From positions 24,084,742 through 24,148,741 of the forward strand of contig NC_045141.1 of assembly GCF_008831285.2 (NCBI RefSeq): a DNA stretch of 64,000 nt, in the 5' to 3' direction. The notes beneath the pieces were generated by a model that did no database searches, was not told where the DNA came from, and worked only from the letters and a program-made list of their open reading frames with translations. Positions 1 to 13,160 of the stretch are shown piece after piece; the stretch's first letter is position 1; each line of letters opens with the position of its first letter. The stretch comes from Nymphaea colorata. Taxonomy: Eukaryota > Streptophyta > Magnoliopsida > Nymphaeales > Nymphaeaceae. Made by a program: the position numbers and the translations under genes.

Positions 1-1268
1 AGCTGTCCTGTTCTCCGGCCACCAGCTTGCTTACGGAAGTGAGCCGCATGGACATCTCTCTCTTTTTCCCTCTCCGGCAGCAATATTAGTTTCTAAATAT
101 GAATCCAAACAGTCATATTTTTTTAACCAAAATCAGCCGTCGGGTTGGTGATCAGATTACACCTCTAGCTTAGTTATGAGAAGCACGTGGGGTTCTTGGA
201 TGTTATCTGAGGATTCGAGTTTGTGTTATTGGGAGAGGACATGGATTCTTTGCAGAAGCTCCTATTGATAAAAATGTTGTGATTTCTTCGTTGGTAGGCG
301 AGCTAGTGTTGGGCAGATCCCTAGATACTTATGGGAAAGAAACTGATCCATGATGTTGGAACTCTCCTTAGAAGTCCGATGCCTAGCTAGGTCAGACCGA
401 TCTCTCGTTAGCAATGAGGCTACGTTTACTTACTAGAAAGAAGGAGAATTAAATGCTACAGAAAGGCCTTATGCTGATCCCTGAATTTGGCTCTCACGTT
501 ATAGTACCTTAGTTGTTCTGAAGTTGAAAATTGGGGCTTAAATGTGGGATGAAGTATAGCAAATTATAAAAAAAAAACTTTTGTTTGAAGTTCTGTCGTC
601 ACATGATTGAAAAGGGTAGTTTAGGCACTCGAGAAAGCCAACACAAACTGCCAACAAATCGGGTAAATTTACGAAGAACCTCAAACAAAAGTTTTTTTTT
701 TATAATTTGCTATACTTCATCCCACATTTAAGCCCCAATTTTCAACTTCAGAACAACTAAGGTACTATAACGTGAGAGCCAAATTCAGGGATCAGCATAA
801 GGCCTTTCTGTAGCATTTAATTCTCCTTCTTTCTAGTAAGTAAACGTAGCCTCATTGCTAACGAGAGATCGGTCTGACCTAGCTAGGCATCGGACTTCTA
901 AGGAGAGTTCCAACATCATGGATCAGTTTCTTTCCCATAAGTATCTAGGGATCTGCCCAACACTAGCTCGCCTACCAACGAAGAAATCACAACATTTTTA
1001 TCAATAGGAGCTTCTGCAAAGAATCCATGTCCTCTCCCAATAACACAAACTCGAATCCTCAGATAACATCCAAGAACCCCACGTGCTTCTCATAACTAAG
1101 CTAGAGGTGTAATCTGATCACCAACCCGACGGCTGATTTTGGTTAAAAAAATATGACTGTTTGGATTCATATTTAGAAACTAATATTGCTGCCGGAGAGG
1201 GAAAAAGAGAGAGATGTCCATGCGGCTCACTTCCGTAAGCAAGCTGGTGGCCGGAGAACAGGACAGCT
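1..1268. repeat. Fold-back palindrome (inverted repeat, 588-bp arms)
   Basis: Positions 1-588 are the reverse complement of 681-1268, with a 92-base spacer between them. The first arm is collinear with 14949-15536 in direct orientation, with no length difference that I can see. At 588 the sequence switches strand and continues as the complement of 15629 downwards. The two source strands share only TTGA at the switch point (585-588). There is no transposon end or target-site duplication at the junction. This is what a strand switch or fold-back read looks like, either in vivo or, more likely, during library preparation or assembly. Confidence 0.93.
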
Positions 1269-2973
1269 TTAAATGTGGTACCTGACACGGCCCGCGAAAC
1301 GTGCCCTGGGTGGCCGCTGCCAGAAAGTGGTAGTTCTTATCAGTAATTATAACTGACTGCAGCCCACTCAGGTCAAAAGTTGCCCGGAATCAGGCCGCAA
1401 TCCATCTGTACCAACAGCAACAAAAGTCTCTGAAAATGAAAGGAAAAGAAAAAGAAAAAGTGCATTCTCACAGAAAAGGTAACTTCTATACAATGAAACA
1501 GAAAACACCATCTTCTTTTTACACGACTATCAAATTGTATTCACATAAAAAAAAAAAAAAACTACATTTCATCCATTTGAGATGAAAAGACAAAAAACAC
1601 ACCCCTCAGTCACATTCATCTCTCTCTCTCGCTCTAGACACTTTCTTCTCACTTTTGCCGTCAGAAACTACAACTCCGCCTCGGCTGAGTCCCCTCCACC
1701 TCCAACCCACGAGATAAACTACACCCACTGCCGGACCTACGCACGCGGGACTCCGACTGTCCTGGCGGCAGAAAACTCTCCACCGTTCTGACCACTAATA
1801 TAAAACCCGCATTCTCCGGTGACGCAGCATTGGCAGAAGCGGCCGCGGCTTCCACCACCGTCTCCCTTTCATCTAATGCGTCTCTCTGCGGCTCCTTTGG
1901 CGGCGGAGGAGGAGGGACCAGAGTGGCGCGGCAGAGTGGGCAGGATGTGCGACACAAGAGCCAGGTATCGACGCAGTCCGCGTGAACAAATGACCGCAGA
2001 CGGGCAGGACCTTCACCATTTCTCCCTGGTCGAACTCGCAGAGGCAGACAGCGCAATCGGCGTCGTCCTTCGGCGAGACCTTCTTGTAAGGGAAGGTGGG
2101 GCAGCGAGCTCACTAGGACGGGATCGAGGCCCTGGGAGGAGGAAGGGCTGGCGCCAGACCGCCGGTTTCCAGCAGCTGCCCGTCTGCGGCGTCGCGCGGC
2201 TTCGGATGAGTTCTCCTCCGCGAAGCGGCGACGTAGACGGAGAAGAAGCCCATGAAGAAAAGTGCCGTCAGGAGGACCAGGATGGTGACGGCCATGGAGG
2301 AATTGAAGCCGGGGCTGGCGTCGTAGTAGTTGTTGGGGGTCGTGGGCCTAGTGGCGTTCTTGGTCTCGTTTTGGGGAGGGGGATTGGGTGAATGTACGGG
2401 CTCTTGCTTTGGTTCGCCATGGATGGTGGCTGTCGGTATTGCACCCACCAGCAGCCTGTCTCTCATTGATAAACTAGGAGATTATGGAACGTTGGTAATG
2501 GAGAATTCTCGTCACAGAGAGCAACAGAGAGGTCTTAGATGATGGCTGTGAGGCTGCAACAGTCCTGTGATGTTGGCTTTTCAACCTTCAGCGAGAGAGA
2601 GAAAACTTTTTCTTTTTTAGGCTTGTGATTTGGAAAGGGTGGGATTGTCAGAAAAGGGTGAAGGTACAGAAACGGCACCGAGCGAGAGAGAGAGATTGTT
2701 CTCTTCTCTTCTGAAGCTTGAAGAGATGAAATTATCAGAAAAGGGTTAAACGAGAGAGAGAGGGGGAGACTACCCTGGGAAAGAAAGGAGAGCTTAGATT
2801 TGGATTTTGTGGAGCATCAGGAGTTGAGATTTTTCTCTAGAGAGACAAAGAAAGAGTTGAAATCAGCCGTTTGTACACAACCCTGGTTTATGTTTCCTTC
2901 CTGCTCTTGGCCACAAAACCCCCCATGGACCACCTCCCACAGAAACATCAAACTATAAGGAAAAGGAATGGCG
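588..2973 (-). repeat. Inverted second copy of the ATL locus (13240-15629)
   Basis: Read on the minus strand, this segment reproduces the leader, coding region and 3' flank of the RING gene at 13749-14555. The spans are 2386 and 2390 bases, and the differences I found are nearly all one-base changes in homopolymer length (for example near 1550, 1648, 1984, 2101, 2230, 2553 and 2717). It ends at the N gap, exactly where the other copy enters the CT-rich tract at about 13161-13236. The pattern suggests the same locus assembled twice with poor consensus rather than an old genomic duplication, which would show mostly substitutions. Confidence 0.92.
1661..2466 (-). pseudogene. Frameshifted duplicate of the ATL-type RING-H2 gene
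   Basis: The reading frame starts at 2466 on the minus strand and encodes the same N-terminus and membrane segment as the gene at 13749. One G is missing near 2230, just after the membrane span. One G is extra near 2101, before the RING, and one is missing near 1984, inside the RING between the third Cys and the first His. The three shifts nearly restore the original frame, so the C-terminal third is again identical to the intact copy. All three lie in short homopolymer runs. As written it cannot make a RING protein. I think these are sequencing errors in a duplicated contig, but a real broken paralogue cannot be excluded from the sequence alone. Confidence 0.85.
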
Positions 2974-3073
2974 NNNNNNNNNNNNNNNNNNNNNNNNNNN
3001 NNNNNNNNNNNNNNNNNNNNNNNNNNNNNNNNNNNNNNNNNNNNNNNNNNNNNNNNNNNNNNNNNNNNNNNNN
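2974..3073. other. Scaffold gap (100 Ns)
   Basis: Exactly 100 undetermined bases, the usual placeholder for a gap of unknown size. The left flank is the duplicated ATL contig. The right flank lies inside the CYP97C1 gene, so the missing first exon or exons of that gene belong in or beyond this gap. Confidence 0.98.
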
Positions 3074-3827
3074 AAGCTTGACTTGTATTCATGCTTGAGG
3101 TAGAGGTTGTGAGTGCATCTTATGAACACAAGATCATATAATGACAATTTAGCCTTGGAATTCTGAGTTGATTTTTTGCTTATGAATTTGTGTGATTTGA
3201 CATAACTTAACTCAATAATTGAAAGCATGCATATCAGTAGCCATTATGTAAGAAAAACATGTGTGTGTGTCTGTGTCTGTGTATGTCTGAGTTGAGCAGC
3301 TCATTCTTGGCTGTGTACCTAATGACTCTAATTAAACTATGTTCGAAAGACCACAACCTATTCAAGCTCGGCTAACTAATCCTAGCAAGCTGCTTATGTT
3401 CAGTCTGTTGAGCCAACTTCAGACGTGTGCAGTATGAGCTGAACTGATTCAAGTTACAGGCTACTGGTTCTATTCTCAGCCCCATAGTGGCCGATGCTCT
3501 ATTAAGGATATCAATGTTTATTTGGAAAAAAAGAATAGGTGGTGAAGATTCCCTATAATGAAATAATTTTTTGAGTTGACGTAAAATTTCTTCCATTAGG
3601 TGGAATAATAAGAAATTCATGTTAGAGAAAAGGCTTGCAAGGAAACCAAGCACTTGTTTTGAGCCTGTGAGCCATATACTTGTAACTTTTTTCTGGTCTG
3701 TATTTCTTATCTAGTTGTCTATACTTACTCAGAATATGAAGGAATTTTATCATCTAGGACATATTGCAGAACTGTTTGTATGCATGTTTTTGCTTACATC
3801 AGTGCTCATCTGATGTTTCTATGACAG
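3074..3827 (+). other. Intronic sequence upstream of the first visible CYP97C1 exon
   Basis: No exon resembling the plastid transit peptide or the N-terminal third of CYP97C1 is visible here. A short GT-rich tract lies near 3260-3290. The stretch ends in a normal acceptor (ACAG at 3824-3827). It is most simply read as part of the intron preceding the exon at 3828. Confidence 0.6.
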
Positions 3828-6800
3828 GTTAGGCGCCGGCTGTAGTGCCATCTCTTCACAGAAAATATTTATCCACGATTGTTGATCAGGTGTCTGCAAA
3901 TGTGCTGAAAGATTGGTAGACAAGCTCAAATCAGAAGCTTCAATAGGCTCTGCGGTTAACATGGAGCAAAAATTTTCTCAATTGACCCTCGATGTCATAG
4001 GTTTTCATTGTTCAACTACAACTTTGATTCTCTTACTTCAGATAGTCCTGTTATTAATGCTGTTTATACTGCACTAAAAGAAGCGGAGTCTCGCTCAACT
4101 GATATTTTGCCTTACTGGAAGGTACATGTACATGCTTAAACATAGTTATTTTTTGTTCAAGCAATCAGATAATTTCATTGATCAAGCAGACACTGAGGTC
4201 CTATTTTTCTTTTTCTCCGTGTAAAAGGCAGACTCTTTTCAACCGATTTATGCTTCTTTATTGATGTGTACTACCAGGATCAAGTTTCCCCCTGTTTGAT
4301 AACATTTAGCTTTTGATATTTGCTCATTGTCAGTTTCTATTGTCCTGAATGTTTAGTGCCTACATGGTTCCCATTATTTCATGTGGCAGATTGGAAATTA
4401 TGTAAAATCATTCCACGACAAATTAAGGCAGCAAAAGCCGTTGCAACTATCAGAAAGACAGTTGACGAACTTATTGCAAAGTGTAAGGAGATAGTTGAGG
4501 CTGAAGGTGAAAAGATTGATGGTGAAGAGTATGTGAATGAGTCAGACCCAAGCATTCTACGTTTTCTATTGGCAAGTCGAGAAGAGGTACACCAGACTTT
4601 TGCTTTTATGGCAAGCTGGAATTAAAAGTGTAACTTTGATATTCTTTTCCTCCATATGAACTTCGATATTCTCCTCATTTCCAATCTCTTTGCGATGTTC
4701 AGTTGCGGTTGTGATGACTTGTAACATATATAAGCTGCTGGATATGTTGAAGACAAACACTGTAGTCTTAATGTTACTTTTTGTCACCTATGTCATATAG
4801 GTACGGGTACAAGTATGGCAGTTTTAGAAAATCTTGGTATGGGGGTACGATAAACAAAAGTGTGTGTGTCTCTCTCTATCTCCATCTCTCTCTGTATATA
4901 TATATATGTATATAAACACACACACACACAACACATTATTAAGACAATTTTTATTTTTAATAGTTTCTTCCATAATTTCTACACACAATCTCGTAAAACA
5001 TAAATAAACTAAAAAAAATATGGTTAAAATGTAATAAAAAATGAAAAAAATATGGTTTGTCCAAACGTGCCACTGTCGTACCAGTGTACCGCCATATTAG
5101 TACTGCTATGTGAGCATATCTCATGTACCACTGTGACATAGTCCGTTACTTATGGAGATTTCATTGAGAAATCTTACGTTTGAAATGCTTGCTTTCAAGT
5201 TGCAACTGTGTAGATCTTCACACCTTTTCACTGCTTTTATTAATGAAATGACAAATTACCAATCAATATGTCATTGACTTGATAATCGTCCCGGTGACCT
5301 ATGGATAATAGGGGTAGCTAGTCTTTAGAAGCTGCCTTCTTTTCACATGGTGGTACTATTTCCTTGGAAGTTTCTCTAGATGGATCAGGCTGTTCGCTGA
5401 TGGGAAGAATGCCAAAGGCATTGAGTGAATCTGAGGTTCTGAACCTAGAAATCACTTCACTGTGCATTCTGGAACTGCAGTCTCCTGTACAGCTGCCAAA
5501 TCGAGCAGTTTAAAAGTTATGAACTTCATCTACAGAGCTGATTTTTCTTCATTGAAAATTCACTTATGGATCTGGTTATTTCTGAAGTATCCTTGTGAGA
5601 CCTTACACTCATGGGATGAGAATAAATATGGATTTTATGCATCTTTCTTTTCTTCCCTTCGAATTTTTTGTGTGAAGAGAAGTGTGAGTTGAAACCCCAC
5701 AAAGATCTGATGTATGTGAATTTCGGCAAGTGCATTTATGTTTGCGTGAATGTATAGATAATTCTTTTTTCCTTGATTACCTAATATTAGATTCAAATAT
5801 TTCAGGTTTCTAGTTTGCAACTGAGAGATGACCTACTGTCAATGTTGGTTGCTGGGCATGAGACAACTGGTTCTGTCTTGACATGGACTCTATATTTACT
5901 GTGCAAGGTGCTGGATCTCTTTTAGCTTCATGTTTGAAAATAGATTTCACCTTTATCCATTTTGACATGCTTACCACATGCCACAGCCAAAAGAAGACTG
6001 TGACCTTGGATATGGTTTATAGTTTAACGAGTCAATCTTACTTTTTGGAAGTTGAAAGAAATTATTTGGTTATTATTCGGCAAAAAATGTTCATAAAAAG
6101 GGTCTCCATAATGATGGCTGTATTTTTAAATTGTTTACTGTTGTTCACCATCCAAAACATATACTTTGTATTTTTTTCACTGGATCACATTGTTGAGGCT
6201 CTCTCACTTTCTTCCTTTCTTGGGTGGGGGTGGGGTGTTGTTTCTTTCAGAATCCGTTCTGTTTGGTCAAAGCACGGGAAGAGGTTGACAAAGTTCTACA
6301 GGGAAGACTGCCTAGCTATGAAGACACAAAAGAGTTGAAGTACATAGCTCGCTGTCTGAACGAGTCTATGCGTCTGTATCCACATCCACCTGTCTGTCAC
6401 TGTGCTGTCTAATATTCAATCTTTTTGTGAAAATTTCTACTAGTGATGCACTTATTCTATTTTTAACATCAATTCTTACATAAAACTAGGTTCTACTCCG
6501 ACGAGCACAAGTACCTGATGAACTTCCAGGCAATTACAAGGTGAATGCTGGACAAGACATAATGATATCGATATATAATATTCACCACTCAGCCAAGGTA
6601 ATATACGAGTTTAACACTTTTCACGGTGCCAGACTCCTGATAGATATTCCTTATTATATGGGGGTCAAATTCTTCATATATTTCATGTTTATGTACCTCA
6701 TTTTGTTTCTTTCTAATTTCCAAATTGTCTTACTGTCATCACGGTGTCCTTGTTTGATATTTCCCTTCTACTAACAAATAGCCCAACATTGCTATCTATT

Positions 6801-8170
6801 TCTAAAAAATTCGGGTGTTTAACTTTAATATGTTCTGGGTGTTTTCTGTTCCATGTTTTCTTTTCTCAATAAATGTTCATAGTTCATACCACCTTCTTGA
6901 ATTGCATACAACTTTTATTATCCATATGGTCTTAAATCAGATTTTACTTTTCCTTGTACTTCTAACACACATTTTAACTATTTATGGATACTAGATTGTC
7001 GTTTATAGGTTGACAAATTTGATGGCATTTGTTGAACATAAGCTGGTTTTAGGCATGCAATTCCACTATTTGTTTTGATTATTTTTCCAGCCCCACATTC
7101 AATTTTATTCAGTTGATGTGAATTTGCATGAAGGTCTGGGAAAGAGCAGAAGAATTTATACCTGAAAGATTTGACTTGGATGGTCCAATCCCAAATGAAA
7201 CAAACACCGACTTCAGGTACACATTGCACCAATGAAACGATTAGTTACTTTATTTGCCATCATCTTCCATTTGTTTAACTTGATTTTTATCCAATTTTAT
7301 TTTTGAAAATCTTCTAATGCATTTGTAAATGGCATCTAGTCATCTGTGTGATGAACTAATGATTTTATTCTTAATGCTTCCTATGAATTTATATTGCTTT
7401 TGTAATACACCATTGCATATGATTAAAGGATAAATGCACAACATTAAAACATGCACACTTTTCCAGGTTTATTCCCTTCAGTGGTGGACCACGAAAATGT
7501 ATTGGGGATCAGTTTGCACTGCTACAAGCAATTGTGGCCCTTGCAGTTTTGCTTCAGCATATGGATTTCAAGCTTGTTCCGAATCAAGAAATTGGCATGA
7601 CTACTGGAGCTACCATACATACAACAAATGTAAGTTACATGTCTCTCTTCTAGGACATCATTAATCTTGATCCTATCGGCGCACTTGCATTTAGTCTTGT
7701 CTCATGCTCATGCGTATGTATGTGAAGCCACTTTTTCCATGTGCAGTTCTCTGTACGTGAAAGGCCCATCTTTCTGTTTCCAGATGTGGGTCAACTTTGT
7801 TTCCCTGAACAAAATTTCATTTTTCTAGTCAAAACAAAAATACAAAATATTAAAGCATCTAATGAAGATTTGTAGATATCTGGTGGCAACAAGATGATAT
7901 GTGGTGAAGGGTCCCAGTTTTGGGTGTTGCCTGCACTAGAAACCTGTTGGTTGCCATGTGGAAAAAAGTGTTACACATGCTCACAGTACCGGGTGTTACA
8001 TGTATTTAGCAAGTTTTGAAAGAGGTTGAAGTTTGCTTGTCCGTTAATGTATTTGTATCTGTTTTTGTGTTATGGCAACAATGAATAAAAATCTGCACTT
8101 GTGGCAGGGAATGTACATGACCGTGGCACAGCGGAGTCCAAAAACCGTGCTTGCTGCATCTGCTAGGTAA
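3828..8170 (+). CDS. LUT1: Carotenoid epsilon-ring hydroxylase, cytochrome P450 CYP97C1 (5' truncated, frame-damaged)
   Basis: Eight exons are visible: 3828-4121, 4390-4586, 5806-5907, 6251-6391, 6490-6597, 7134-7216, 7467-7629 and 8108-8170 (stop TAA). All are bounded by AG/GT and the later ones join in frame. P450 landmarks in order are [11 protein letters not shown] (first exon), the I-helix AGHETT (third), the ExxR helix as NESMRLYP (fourth), PERF (sixth) and the haem loop [14 protein letters not shown] with its Cys ligand (seventh). The wording matches CYP97C1/LUT1, the plastid enzyme that hydroxylates the epsilon ring to make lutein, better than CYP97A or CYP97B. About 155 N-terminal residues, including the transit peptide, are missing beyond the gap. 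The first exon lacks three bases (after CGCCGG, in GTGTCTGC, in GGTTTTCA) and the second lacks one near 4398. The last six exons are clean. Confidence 0.9.
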
Positions 8171-11100
8171 CTCCACCATACTTGAACCAGGATCATACTT
8201 ATTGTTCTATTTTTGTTAAAATCACAAATTTTGTCAAATTACAAGAGCGAATTGTCTTTTCACAGTTCCAATTATAGTCCTTTCTGATGCCATCAGGATG
8301 ATTCATGTAATCCTTCTTTGTAAGCTCCTTTTCTTTTTATTTTTTATGATCCATTGTATTGTACATTATGTGCTATATCCAATAATAATCTATCTCCCCG
8401 TCCGTAACCTGATCTTTCCATCAATAGAATGCAGAAGATAAAAATTGTATGTTCATTCATATGGTCAGATTCCTGTACTGATTCCTCTGCTTTATTGCAT
8501 TAGGTTACCATTTATTAAATTGCTGTCATTGATGTCCTTAGCTACGTTGTCTCCCATTTATTATGATTTCTCATGAAACGGTAAACTCGTTTTGTTTGTT
8601 CTCCATGACTTCTAGCATGAATGGTCTAACCATTGGAGCTTATTTTATGCACTTGGGAATTTTGAGTTGGTCATTATTTATGACCACTGGCTGAGAGGAA
8701 GAGTAATCTGGTTGAGTCTTTAAGTCAGAAGTCTCTTTGGTCTTGTAAGGGCCTAACCTGCAAAAGTTTTGGGAAAGAGACCCATTTTCTTGTGCCATTT
8801 ATTCACTGGCTTTCATTTCCTTGGCCAAGACCTGCAGGTTTGGTTTCCTTAGGTTTATAGGCATAATGCTTGTTTTGGTTCATTTAGTCCCATAATCTCT
8901 TTTTGCAGTTGTACTCGTTTGACAAATTTTAAAATGTTTGCAACAGAAGCTAATACAACACCTCAGGTAATGTTCTTTTAACGTTCTCGATTGACAATCT
9001 TATCATATGTTGTTGTGGCCCTGCCCCATCAATCTGCCTCTCGCCGTATACTCTGTGTAATTGGCATAGGCAGGCAGCACCTGATTGTCAAAAGTAGTGA
9101 CAAGAAAGGTCGAATCACTGTTGTTTTGTACCTTACTGGCTTACTCTGTTTAATTTGCAACCCATGTCGATCATAGTCCTCGTTGGTGATTGTAAGGCAT
9201 ACTATGTAATCTGTACTTTAAAGAAACTGCAGATAGGTAATGCTGTACTTCCGGTGTCGGCACCAAGGCTCAAACAGATACAGATGCCTCTTTTACGGAT
9301 TCCATGGATTAAAGATAAGAAATAAATACGTGGGTGCACTTTCCTAATTTGAGGAATTAGAGTGCCATCTATGGGTGGGTGATGGTTGTTTCCAAAGGAT
9401 AAAGGAGTGAAACCCACTTTCAGAGTTGCAAACTTTTGCCTGCAAAGTTGGTCTTTTCTTGTCCAGTTTGCTTTATGGAAAGCTTTGCTTCGCAAAGCTG
9501 AACTGTTGAACCTCGGAGTGAGCTTGATCTGAGCTCAAGCTTTTTTTTTTAGGCTGCACCATACTGTGCTGCGAGTCCAGTCTCGGTCTTTGCCTCTTAG
9601 GGGCCAAGCTTATTTAAGAACCTTTCACTACTATTTGTGGCTTAGGAACAAGTTTTCGGGTGAACTGATTAGGAGCTATTAGAACCAAGTTATTTGTCTT
9701 ATTATGAAGGACAAAACTGATTAGGAGCTGTCTGTTTATATGCAGCCTTTTTTTAATTGAGGGCGACTCCTGACCACAAAGTCTTAAAGGGTCAATGTCA
9801 TAGCCTTTTACTGACCACCCGTGATGGTTTTTGATAGTAATATTTTGTTTAGGAAAATCTTCATTTCAGGTGACCGGAGAAAGCGAGAAAGGCTCTCATG
9901 GAAAAAGGCACATGGAAAGTTGCATCTGTCCCTGCAAGGTACAAGTTGGGTCGAGTAGGTATCGAATAGCGTCCAACGAGTGAATAACCTGATTGGAGAA
10001 TTCGGGAGAGTGGTGATATCTTGGCCACTTGCTAATTCCGAAGGAGAAAAGGGAAGAGGTGACGAAAGACGAATTAAAGAAGAACGGGACAACTTAATTT
10101 TCAGTTGAGATATTTTTGGTCTATAATTTATTAATTTTCGGTAACTTTCAATATAGGCCTATGATTCTTTGTCACGGTGAAAGAGGACTCATTGGACCTA
10201 TCTTTAGATGGGCAATAGGCTGGGTTGTCCCTCAGTACTGCCACCCAGCCCTGCTGTTTTCCAGTCATGGGCTGGTGTCGTCTTAGATCATGACTGTGTG
10301 AATTGGTAGTTTGGTTTTTGTTGTAGGGCTAGGCTGTGGTTTGACCTGGGTGCCCTGAGGGGTCATAGCATAGTTAGTCGGCTTAAAGGGCATGCAGACA
10401 TGCATCATCAGTCCGGCTTGAAACCTGCTGATCTTTTTGGTATGCTAGCTAACATTTAAGTTGAAAGGTGTATCATAGAGTTACATAGTTTCATATTATC
10501 ATAGGGTTTATTTTTTTATGAGATTCTTTTCCATGTTATTTGTGTTTTACTATACAAACCGTATGGGGCATTTTAGCTGTCAACTTTTAAAAAAAGTTTT
10601 CCCCCGAAGATTTGTTGTATTTCTTGGACCATTTTGTCGTTGCACGTCACTCCGGGGGGTTATATGCAAGTATTTTGACTACCGTCGCCTTCATCTGGGA
10701 AATTTCTAAAATAGGTGCCTAAGATGGTAGTATATCAGGTAAAATAAAAGGAGTACAAATCAGGAATGGGAATCGGCGAGACGTGTGCTGTTTGAATTTG
10801 AACACCACTGGTGACGATGGTTGTAGGATTTTATCTTGGCTTTCACGTGTCTTGGCTCGCAAGCTCATTAAAATTGACTGTGACGCCGCTAATTACTACA
10901 CAGAAACAGAAACAAAAGACCATTTACTAAAGTTGGTTATCTATTTCCTGTATTCCATAAGAAGCCAATAAGTTGCACGAACTTTCTACAAACCCAAATC
11001 GAGTCTCTTCTTTCCCACTAACTATCAAATTAATGCCAAATGAATGTTACCTCACGTCAGTTAGCTACGAACGCGTCGGCTGGCAACCACCAGTCTGACC

Positions 11101-11501
11101 TTACCTCTATCTATCTGTTGATGGTAAACATTAAAGACCGGAAAGTGACGAGCTTCTTCTACTCACCCTCTTCTTCTGGTCTTGCTTTCATTAGGCCCCA
11201 TCCCCACGTCCCACTTGGCTTTCTTCTTCATCATCTCCTGTGATATCGCCCTGGTCTCTTGTGCCATTGCTTACTGCAAGACCTGTGATTTTATTTTGTA
11301 TTGGGCCAATGAGGAAGTGTGAGCTTATATTACATCGTCAGGCCTCTGATCATCACTGAATTATAAATTTTGTTAGGGCACAAAATCTTTTAAGTTTCTT
11401 TGCTTGGCAAGACGTGGGTTAGTAAGACCACTGCCCATTGGAAGTGCATACAAGTAACCTCTCTCATAAGTTCAATTTTTGTGGGCGTTAAGTTTCCGGG
11501 T

Positions 11502-11505
<4 letters not shown>

Positions 11506-11538
<33 letters not shown>
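11506..11538. repeat. (TC)n microsatellite
   Basis: About 16 uninterrupted TC units in intergenic DNA. It produces a spurious Arg-Glu repeat when translated on the minus strand. Confidence 0.95.
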
Positions 11539-11540
<2 letters not shown>

Positions 11541-12654
11541 GCCCACAATGAATTGTGGTAACTTGTGATGCAATGGCTATTTATGGTTCCTTTCTTCAGA
11601 TTAATTCCACCAGCTAGTCCTAACCGATCTTGCCCAAGTTGAATTTGAACAAATATAGTCACAGACTGATCAGCTCAAGCAAAAGCTGAATTGTCTATTT
11701 TCTAAGTTAACCAAGCTTAGATTGGCATGTTAGCCACATATATATATAGAATAAATGGATTCCTCCGGCCGGGTTTGACCGGAGAATTTGTGTATCAGGA
11801 CTCACATGTGGAATGAGGGAACTATATATAAATATATACGCACACACAGGCATACACGTGATGTGAACGAAGATTCTTCTTAAGCGTGGAAATGTACTGC
11901 TGATAATGTTGGTGAGGGAATATTGGCCTTTGGCTTGAGAAAATTTAAGTCCCGACCAACTTCTGTTCGTCAGATTAGAAATGAAAAACGAAAGCTCTGT
12001 TCTTTGAGTCTAGAAACTTCCCTCCTTGCAATCATTGTATCCTGTCGATAAGAATGCATGGTGTAATCAGCCAAGCAGCTGTAATTATAATAATAATGTT
12101 AATAAAGAAAAAGATAACACGTCACTTTCACGGCCAATCTTATATGTACACCTAAAGACGGTTCCTCCACAGAGTGTTGTGGAAAAATAATCAATAAAAA
12201 CAGATGCTACGATGGCGAATGTTCATCTATAATCACATGAGGACAACTCGACACGTATTATATCATGTTTAATCGATGTGACCAACATTCATTCACATAT
12301 ATCATAAAAAAGTAACAAGAAGTTTAAATTTATCGAGTGTGGGATGTTTGCGGTGGCTAAAAATATAAAATCTCAATAAGGACAGTAATATGAAAATTGG
12401 CAGTTACAACGCAATGCAGCTCATGGTACTTCTAATAACAATTTATAGTGTTTTTACGACTAACATCTAATTTTCAACCATGAGGCCAGCAATATTTAGC
12501 ATCGGGAAGATTTGAATCCTCCTATTTATATATATATTAAATAATATGCAATTACATTATGTTAATCTTTAATTTTGGTCAGTGAACAGGAAAGAAAGAT
12601 AAAGAGCAATAAACTATAAATGCATCAATGACAGGTCACTAAGTAAAAAAAAAG

Positions 12655-12656
<2 letters not shown>

Positions 12657-12692
<36 letters not shown>
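12657..12692. repeat. (AG)n microsatellite
   Basis: About 18 uninterrupted AG units upstream of the ATL gene. No coding context. Confidence 0.95.
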
Positions 12693-12693
<1 letters not shown>

Positions 12694-13160
12694 CCGTTTG
12701 TCATTATCACTATTTGGGAAGGTTGAGGCAGATACCACTCTGCAGGAGTCGAAGGTAGAGACATTGTGGCGAGTGGCCTGAGAAACCGCAATCTCCGCGC
12801 TTAAAGTGATGCGCTTTCCACTTTTTCCATAAATGTAAAGGGGAAGACTCCTACTGCAGTTTACTGGCTAAAGAATCGTCACTTATCGAATCGCAATGGT
12901 AAAAAATGTTGATAACATATGAAAATTGGGATTCAAATGTATATGTAGAACACAGAAACGATCGCAGGATTTAAATTTTGAAAGATTAGATCAGCAGAGT
13001 GAGGTAAAACGAAATTTTCTTGTCCAAATGAGAGCGAAATTTCTGGGAGAACAGACGGGGACAAGTGGACCTGGCGGGGCTCACTGCAGTTTCTGTAACT
13101 CGAGCTATCCAGACTTTTGACTAAGTTTGCGACATGTCACCAGCGACTGAGGCTCATTAG

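Larger units (their letters stand above)
8171..13160. other. Intergenic region between CYP97C1 and the ATL gene
   Basis: The first few hundred bases are probably the 3' UTR of CYP97C1. I see no convincing coding exon on either strand beyond it. Open frames here are short (under 100 codons), low in complexity and match nothing I know. The region is AT-rich with two microsatellites near 11.5 and 12.7 kb. Confidence 0.55.

Noticed and set aside
1819-2391. 190-codon open frame on the plus strand over the ATL copy
   Set aside because: Antisense to the RING coding sequence. The intact locus has a matching but interrupted shadow frame at 13960-14397.
5883-6338. 151-codon open frame in the CYP97C1 region
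   Set aside because: Runs from the end of one exon through an intron into the next in the wrong frame; the exon phases explain the sequence better.
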